NCBI GenBank assembly: GCA_023386255.1
Contig: JAEWKB010000148.1
Coordinates: forward strand, 1 to 5,746
Length of the DNA: 5,746 nucleotides
Reading direction: 5' to 3'
Source of the DNA: Bacteroidota bacterium
GTDB taxonomy: Bacteria; Bacteroidota; Bacteroidia; Flavobacteriales; Flavobacteriaceae
Shown here: positions 4,712-5,746 of the stretch, piece after piece
Position numbering within the stretch: the stretch's first letter is position 1
Layout of the letters: each line of letters starts with the position of its first letter
Position numbers and translations under genes: made by a program
Notes under the pieces: generated by a model
The model's database searches: none
The model's input: the letters and a program-made list of their open reading frames with translations, nothing else
Told to the model about the DNA's origin: nothing

Positions 4712-4792
4712 AGTTTCAGGTTTCAGGTTTTACCTGCAGGTAAAGATGGTGCTGCCAAATAAGTGGCAACTTGAAACCTTAAACATGAAACC
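4712..4792. repeat. Compound inverted repeat after the AraC gene
   Basis: The outer arms 4713-4725 (GTTTCAGGTTTCA) and 4772-4784 are complementary at 12 of 13 positions, and a further TGAAACC at 4786-4792 repeats the arm motif. Between them lie a 16-base perfect palindrome TTTACCTGCAGGTAAA (4729-4744) and a small hairpin TGCCA/TGGCA (4753-4757 with 4764-4768). The element starts right after the AraC stop codon. It has no T-run, so it is not a classic terminator, though it could slow readthrough into the SDR gene or protect the upstream mRNA 3' end. Confidence 0.6.
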
Positions 4793-4820
4793 AAAATAAA
4801 ATACTGAAGTCTCCACCATT

Positions 4821-4848
4821 TTTGAACCTATCAATCATTCTAACTTTG
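4821..4848 (+). promoter_or_regulatory. Promoter of the SDR gene
   Basis: The -33 box TTTG (4821-4824) and -7 box TAACTTTG (4841-4848, full match to TAnnTTTG) are separated by 16 bases, slightly short of the usual range. The ATG at 4899 follows after a leader of about 45 A/T-rich bases. This gives the SDR gene its own promoter, separate from the AraC unit. Confidence 0.5.
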
Positions 4849-4898
4849 TCCAACAGTTTAATAATATAACAGTATAACAATCTGATAATTTAAACAAA

Positions 4899-5660
4899 AT
4901 GAATCAACAAAAAATAGCCCTTGTTACCGGCGGCAGCCGCGGACTGGGCAAAAACATGGCACTGGCTTTAGCCAAAAAAGGAATTAACGTACTACTAACT
5001 TACAACAGCAACAAAGCTGAAGGCGAACAAACCGTTAAAGAAGTTGAGGCGCTTGGCCAAAAGGCGGCGGCGCTTCAGCTTAATGTGGGTAATTCATCCT
5101 CTTTTACCGCCTTTTTTGATGAGGTGGCTGCAGTGCTAAAAAATAATTTTGGTACCGATAAATTTGATTACCTGATCAACAACGCCGGCATAGGCTACTA
5201 CATTCCGCTTGCCGAAATGCCTGAAGATAAATTCATGGAGCTGATGGATATTCACTTCAAAGGGCCGTACTTCCTAACTCAGAAAGCGCTGCCCTACCTT
5301 AATGACGGAGGCGGTATAGTGAACATCTCTTCAGGCCTTACCCGCATTACACAGGTGGGCTCATCGGCCTATGCATCAATGAAAGCCGCTGTAGAGGTTA
5401 TGACACGCTACATGGCCAAAGAGCTTGGCCCGAGAAAAATCCGTGTAAATGTGGTAGCCCCGGGCGCTATTGAAACCGATTTTGGCGGCGGAAGGGTGCG
5501 CGACAATGCCGACATCAACAGCTTTATAGCTTCTCAAACTGCATTAGGGCGTGTAGGCCTGCCCGATGATATAGGCGGAGTGGTGGCTTTCCTTTGTACT
5601 GAAGATGCCCGCTGGATTAACGCCCAACGGATTGAGGCATCAGGAGGGCAATTTCTTTAG
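4899..5660 (+). CDS. Classical SDR-family NAD(P)-dependent oxidoreductase
   Basis: A 253-residue classical short-chain dehydrogenase/reductase, the usual length, with a single Rossmann fold and no signal peptide. Cofactor motif TGGSRGLG (10-17), NNAG (94-97), catalytic Ser145 in VNISSG, and Tyr158/Lys162 in YASMK are all present, followed by PGAIETDF (188-195). Arg14 in the glycine-rich loop suggests NADP(H), but this is only an indication. Two features set it apart from FabG-like SDRs: His119 in DIHFKGPYF stands where the fourth catalytic residue, Asn, normally is, and the C-terminal block reads WINAQRIEASGG instead of the common YxTGQ...DGG form. I recall other SDRs with the same pair of changes, so this looks like a subfamily rather than a defect. 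The substrate cannot be inferred. It has its own promoter at 4821-4848 and a terminator 36 bases after the stop. Confidence 0.93.
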   Translation: MNQQKIALVTGGSRGLGKNMALALAKKGINVLLTYNSNKAEGEQTVKEVEALGQKAAALQLNVGNSSSFTAFFDEVAAVLKNNFGTDKFDYLINNAGIGYYIPLAEMPEDKFMELMDIHFKGPYFLTQKALPYLNDGGGIVNISSGLTRITQVGSSAYASMKAAVEVMTRYMAKELGPRKIRVNVVAPGAIETDFGGGRVRDNADINSFIASQTALGRVGLPDDIGGVVAFLCTEDARWINAQRIEASGGQFL

Positions 5661-5696
5661 CAGTTAAAAGTTGTAAAGTTGAAAGATATAAAGGTG

Positions 5697-5722
5697 GGGA
5701 GCATGTATTAGCTCCCTTTTTT
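5697..5722 (+). terminator. Intrinsic terminator of the SDR gene
   Basis: The stem GGGAGC (5697-5702) / GCTCCC (5711-5716), with an 8-base loop, is followed directly by six T residues (5717-5722). It is a good Rho-independent terminator 36 bases after the SDR stop codon. The last 24 bases of the window show nothing further. Confidence 0.85.
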
Positions 5723-5746
5723 GTTACTGTGGCTGAGACTGTAAGC

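Noticed and set aside
4713..4792. Repeated GTTTCAGG units, considered as the start of a CRISPR array.
   Set aside because: The units are 7-8 bases long, adjacent or inverted, without spacers of constant size and without cas genes.
5661..5690. A/G-rich AGTTAAAAGTTGTAAAGTTGAAAG-like stretch after the SDR stop, considered as a tandem repeat array.
   Set aside because: Only about three imperfect AAGTT units are present and no secondary structure is associated. It may be a remnant of an extragenic low-complexity repeat, but one short copy does not support a call.

Overview
The window looks like chromosomal DNA of a Bacteroidetes bacterium, probably a flavobacterium or close relative. Starts lack Shine-Dalgarno sequences and follow A/T-rich leaders, several genes are preceded by the Bacteroidetes -7 box TAnnTTTG, and secreted proteins carry Bacteroidetes-style signal peptides and lipoboxes. 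Coding density is high and no insertion sequence, phage gene or CRISPR array is visible.

Layout. (1) Positions 1-33 hold the 5' part of a tRNA on the minus strand, cut by the window edge before its anticodon, with a good promoter at 47-78. (2) A minus-strand gene (202-777) encodes a secreted, four-cysteine protein of unknown function. (3) Diverging from it, a plus-strand unit (about 874-2057) has a -7 box, five consecutive small lipoprotein genes (57-72 aa each) and a GAAA-loop intrinsic terminator. The first three, and less clearly the last two, share a short acidic Asp/Thr/Ser-rich module after the lipid-anchor cysteine, so this looks like a locally duplicated, fast-diverging family. (4) An exonuclease III-type AP endonuclease gene (2158-2931, plus) converges on a 2H phosphoesterase gene (3084-3731, minus). 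The gap between them carries two copies of a short dispersed-type repeat. (5) From 3887 to 5722 lies a plus-strand redox/regulator locus: a secreted Atu4866-like small protein, a stand-alone AraC-type DNA-binding protein 33 bases later, and, behind a compound inverted repeat and its own promoter, a classical short-chain dehydrogenase/reductase ended by a clear terminator.

How the genes may work together. The nuclease and the 2H enzyme belong to nucleic-acid metabolism but are convergent and probably independent. The AraC-like protein lies between the Atu4866-like gene and the SDR gene and is the obvious candidate to control both; this is inference from order. The lipoprotein cluster is the least explained part of the window and the best candidate for something undescribed. 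Its products would sit in the outer membrane, possibly at the cell surface, but nothing in the sequence gives a biochemical role.

No gene-free stretch exceeds 300 bases. The larger gaps are 34-201 (tRNA promoter only), 778-906 (divergent promoters), 2012-2157 (terminator and weak promoter), 2932-3083 (repeats), 3732-3925 (palindromes and promoter) and 4712-4898 (inverted repeat and promoter).
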